A stretch of 64,000 bases of DNA from Chryseobacterium angstadtii (GTDB taxonomy: Bacteria > Bacteroidota > Bacteroidia > Flavobacteriales > Weeksellaceae). Shown here one piece after another: positions 61,417-64,000 of this stretch. Both the position numbers and the translations under genes were made by a program. Numbering within the stretch: the stretch's first letter is position 1; each line of letters opens with the position of its first letter. The notes under the pieces are model-generated. The model made no database searches. It was not told the origin of the DNA and saw only the letters and a program-made list of their open reading frames with translations. The stretch covers positions 1-64,000 of the forward strand of contig NZ_LFND01000005.1 of the NCBI RefSeq assembly GCF_001045465.1, given 5' to 3'.

Positions 61417-62658
61417 ATGGATACGAAAATAGTAAAAAAGAAATCTACATTGAAAATTGTTTTAATCGGATTGATCATTATAGTGGCAGGATCACTGTTC
61501 AGTCTGTATTTCATGAAACAGAAAAAGACGTATAATATTTCAGCGGAAGACATTCAGACAGAAGAAGTCACCCGTGGAAAATTTGAAGACATGCTGATGC
61601 TCACAGCACAGACCCAATCTTTAAACTCATCCCTGGTGAATGTTCTGGAAGGTGGTGCCATAAAGGAAAAGTTTGCAGAAGACGGGCAAATCCTCACGAA
61701 AGGAGAACCTATTGCAAGAGTCTACAATCCGAATACAGAATTTAATTATCTGAATCAGGAAACGGGAATCATGCAGCAGATCAGCCAGATGAGAAGTACG
61801 CTTCTTGAACTTAAAAATCAGGAATTCGTTCAGGACAAGGAACTGTTGCAGTCCCAGAATGATTATAATACGGCTTTACAGTCGTTCAATCTGCAGAAAC
61901 GTCTTTATGAGGCTGAGATCGGCAAAAAGACAGATTATGACATCAGCCTGCAGAACCTGAATTACCAGAAACAAAGAAAATCAATCGTAGAAAAGGGAGC
62001 TTTTAACGAAAAAAAATCCAGAAACTCACAAATGGCTGCCATTAATTCTTCTATTGCTCAAATGGAGAAAAGCCGTCAGATTCTGCACTCCAATAAAAAT
62101 AATTTCCTCATCATGGCTCCTGCTTCAGGAAGGCTGTCCTCATTTAATGTTTCGATAGGTGAAAACCTGACAACGGGCCAGAGTATTGGTAAAATTGATT
62201 TGATGGACGGTTATAAATTAGTGGCCAAAGTAGATGAATACTACATCAATAAGCTTCAAAACGGAATCAAAGGAAGTCTGGATAACGACGGTAAATCTTA
62301 CCAGGTGATCATCACTAAAATTTTACCGGAAGTAAAAGACGGACAGTTTTCTGTAGAACTTAACTTTACAGATGTAAAACCACAAAACCTGAAAATAGGG
62401 ATGACCTTTGGTGTAAAGCTTAAACTTTCTGCTGATACCCAGAGTGTAATGATTCCAAAAGGGAACTTCTATAAAGATACCAACGGAAAATGGATCTTCG
62501 TGGTAAAAGGAAACAAAGCAGAAAAAAGAAACGTTGTTTTAGGGCGCGAAAATCCTTTATTTTACGAAGTAGTTTCAGGACTGAAAAGCGGGGAAACAGT
62601 GATTACATCTGACTATTCAGATATTAAAAAATACGAAATTCTTGAGATTAAAAAATAA
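61417..62658 (+). CDS. MacA-like periplasmic efflux adaptor (HlyD family)
   Basis: 413 residues. One N-terminal membrane anchor (about 10-32), then the adaptor: lipoyl-like half (KGEPIARVYNPNTEF), a long alpha-helical hairpin (about 115-220, with DYNTALQSFNLQKRLYEAEI), second lipoyl half (APASGRLSSFNVSIGENLTTGQSIGKI) and beta-barrel/membrane-proximal domains. It connects an inner-membrane ABC transporter to an outer-membrane channel. Followed by the ATPase gene after 35 bases. Expression probably depends on the divergent NtrC-type regulator. Confidence 0.93.
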   Translation: MDTKIVKKKSTLKIVLIGLIIIVAGSLFSLYFMKQKKTYNISAEDIQTEEVTRGKFEDMLMLTAQTQSLNSSLVNVLEGGAIKEKFAEDGQILTKGEPIARVYNPNTEFNYLNQETGIMQQISQMRSTLLELKNQEFVQDKELLQSQNDYNTALQSFNLQKRLYEAEIGKKTDYDISLQNLNYQKQRKSIVEKGAFNEKKSRNSQMAAINSSIAQMEKSRQILHSNKNNFLIMAPASGRLSSFNVSIGENLTTGQSIGKIDLMDGYKLVAKVDEYYINKLQNGIKGSLDNDGKSYQVIITKILPEVKDGQFSVELNFTDVKPQNLKIGMTFGVKLKLSADTQSVMIPKGNFYKDTNGKWIFVVKGNKAEKRNVVLGRENPLFYEVVSGLKSGETVITSDYSDIKKYEILEIKK

Positions 62659-62693
62659 AAATAATTAACCTTCACATTTAAATAAGAATTACA

Positions 62694-63416
62694 ATGATCA
62701 ACGTTCAGAATCTTTCTAAAATCTATAAAACTGAAGATGTACAGACCAATGCTTTGAATAACATCAGCCTTCATATCAAAGAAGGGGAGTTTGTAGCCAT
62801 AATGGGGCCTTCAGGTTGCGGGAAATCTACATTTCTTAATATTCTGGGTCTGCTGGATGATGCTTCTGCAGGATCTTACAAATTTGCGGAAGTGGAAACG
62901 GTAAAAGCAGGAGAAAAAAAGAAATCGGCTATCCGGAAGAAAAATATAGGCTTCATTTTCCAGAATTTTAATCTGATAGATGACCTTACAGTGTATGAAA
63001 ATATAGAACTCCCATTAATTTATAACGGTGTTTCCTCATCTGAAAGAAAAAGAAGGGTAGAGGAAATCATGGAGCAAATCAATATCGGACACCGTGCCAG
63101 GCATTATCCACAGCAGCTTTCGGGAGGTCAGCAGCAGAGGGCGGCCGTTGCAAGAGCTCTGGTGACAAAACCCCAGTTGATTCTTGCCGATGAACCTACC
63201 GGAAACCTTGACAGTTCCAACGGAAATGAGGTGATGAATCTTCTGGCAGAGCTTCACAGAGAAGGCTCCACCATTGTAATGGTAACGCACTCTTCTTACG
63301 ATGCAGGATTTGCTTCCAGAATTGTGAATATGAAGGATGGTGAAATATTCAATGAAGAACATGCTTCCCAAAGAAGGGATGTCTTTGAAAAGGCGGATGC
63401 GCAGGAGCTCCAATAA
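62694..63416 (+). CDS. ABC transporter ATPase, MacB/LolD type
   Basis: 240 residues. Walker A GPSGCGKST near 35-43, Q-loop FIFQNFNLIDDLTVYENIELP, signature LSGGQQQRAAVARAL near 142, Walker B LILADEPTGNLD near 162-172 and the H-loop His in MVTHSS. The sequence order and the Q-loop are of the class that drives FtsX-fold mechanotransmission transporters. The gene sits between the adaptor and a permease with FtsX features. Confidence 0.93.
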   Translation: MINVQNLSKIYKTEDVQTNALNNISLHIKEGEFVAIMGPSGCGKSTFLNILGLLDDASAGSYKFAEVETVKAGEKKKSAIRKKNIGFIFQNFNLIDDLTVYENIELPLIYNGVSSSERKRRVEEIMEQINIGHRARHYPQQLSGGQQQRAAVARALVTKPQLILADEPTGNLDSSNGNEVMNLLAELHREGSTIVMVTHSSYDAGFASRIVNMKDGEIFNEEHASQRRDVFEKADAQELQ

Positions 63417-63460
63417 CCGGAACATTCTTTAACTCATTATATTGTAAAAAACTAATAACC

Positions 63461-63556
63461 GTGGAACTCACTTTCCCGGATGGCAGGTGTGTTTTAGACC
63501 TGAATCTTCCCGGAAATATACCTTCATTACTTACAAAATTATACGATCATGCTTAA
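63461..63556 (+). CDS. Possible 31-residue ORF overlapping the permease start
   Basis: GTG at 63461 opens 31 codons (VELTFPDGRCVLDLNLPGNI, then PSLLTKLYDHA) and ends eight bases inside the permease gene. It follows the ATPase gene by 44 bases after an A-rich leader (AAAAAACTAATAACC). The overlap could couple translation to the permease. There is no other support, and it may be just a spacer. Confidence 0.2.
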   Translation: MELTFPDGRCVLDLNLPGNIPSLLTKLYDHA

Positions 63557-64000
63557 TAACTGGCTTAAAATTGCTTTTATCAATTATAAAAAGAACTGGC
63601 TGTCTACTGCAATCAATTTATTTGGTCTTACGGTTGGTCTTACGGGATTCATGCTGATTCTGCTGCATTGGAATGATGAAGAGTCATTCGAAAAATGGAA
63701 TCCTGAAAAAGATAAGATCTTCTATTTCCAAAGTCATTACAAGAAAGATAATTCTTACGGGAATAACATATCTGTTCCTATGGCAAGACGTGCCAAAGAC
63801 GTCATTCCGGGCGTCGAGGATTATGTCCTGTTCAATGGTTCAGGAATAGGGCTTAAAATGACGACCAAAAACAAAACAGTCTATCAGCAGGAAGGAATGA
63901 CCGCTACGGAAAGTTTTTTCAAATTCTTTCCTTTTAAACTGGTTTCCGGAACCTATAAAAATGCGTTGAAAGGAGAAGGCGTTATTGCATTGTCTACCAC
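63549..64000 (+). CDS. ABC transporter permease, MacB/FtsX type, N-terminal part
   Basis: The frame is open to the window edge (150 codons seen). It starts MLNNWLKIAFINYKKNWLST, then a membrane segment (AINLFGLTVGLTGFMLILL) and a MacB-type periplasmic core (DEESFEKWNPEKDKIFYFQS, then SVPMARRAKDVIPGVEDYV). With the adaptor and ATPase it completes a tripartite efflux pump of the type also used for peptides, macrolides or lipoproteins. Confidence 0.9.
   Translation, partial: MLNNWLKIAFINYKKNWLSTAINLFGLTVGLTGFMLILLHWNDEESFEKWNPEKDKIFYFQSHYKKDNSYGNNISVPMARRAKDVIPGVEDYVLFNGSGIGLKMTTKNKTVYQQEGMTATESFFKFFPFKLVSGTYKNALKGEGVIALST

Noticed and set aside
61417..64000. C39-type bacteriocin exporter for the GG-leader peptides
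   Set aside because: The ATPase is a 240-residue stand-alone MacB/LolD type without an N-terminal peptidase domain, so it cannot cleave the leader.

Overview
The window looks like chromosomal DNA of a Bacteroidota bacterium of the Flavobacteriia, most like Chryseobacterium or a relative in Weeksellaceae. Reasons: low GC, A-rich leaders without Shine-Dalgarno sequences, a TTTG-N19-TAnnTTTG promoter before the tRNA-Ser gene, type IX secretion (T9SS) C-terminal sorting domains, a TonB-dependent receptor with a carboxypeptidase-like N-terminal domain, an RHS protein of flavobacterial type, and GG-leader peptides of a kind common in Chryseobacterium. The genus is inferred; no rRNA is present.

Region 1 (1-13,010) is a decayed RHS polymorphic-toxin array. 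One large RHS protein enters from the left edge with its C-terminal tip and an overlapping candidate immunity gene. Behind it lie orphan cassettes, each an RHS-core fragment or none, then a different toxin tip, then a small lipoprotein or membrane gene that looks like an immunity gene. One core carries a nonsense codon and one JAB-like toxin has two lesions. Several tips are reduced to 20-55 codons while the immunity genes stay intact. A short element with terminal inverted repeats, whose left end is also a terminator-like hairpin, recurs five times, mostly where an RHS core is missing.

Region 2 (13,130-31,000) is mostly household and accessory chromosome: a beta-propeller phytase with its TonB-dependent receptor, a T9SS subtilase, an ECF41-type sigma factor with an azoreductase and an NTF2-like protein, a DUF6624-like protein, tRNA-Ser(UGA), an XRE membrane regulator, a beta-lactamase-fold hydrolase, AraC, a deacetylase lipoprotein, Old Yellow Enzyme, DoxX, and a BspA-like repeat protein.

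Region 3 (31,270-39,665) is a compact biosynthetic cluster: isocyanide (isonitrile) synthase, 2-oxoglutarate/Fe(II) oxygenase, FAD monooxygenase, ATP-grasp ligase, MATE exporter and a KdsC-like HAD phosphatase, closed by a terminator, then a bicovalent-type FAD oxidase. Together they suggest synthesis, tailoring, amide ligation and export of an isocyanide natural product. The ligase and phosphatase make it different from the classical PvcAB type.

Region 4 (39,800-52,400) holds a bestrophin-like channel, a putative AbiC-like protein, SDR, a serine hydrolase behind a near-perfect palindrome, secreted proteins, an LRR protein, AraC, a beta-helix protein, two unlisted cysteine-rich GG-leader peptides on the minus strand, a class II cyclic-nucleotide phosphodiesterase-like enzyme and a MoxR/VWA pair.

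Region 5 (52,700-64,000) holds a membrane patatin-like lipase, a histidine kinase/LuxR-type regulator pair, a 23-codon ORF, and an NtrB/NtrC-type pair divergent from a MacA/MacB-like efflux operon that runs off the right edge. The divergent region holds two TGTTC-N6-GAACA-type sites 21 bp apart and a sigma-54-like promoter, so the NtrC-type protein probably controls the pump.
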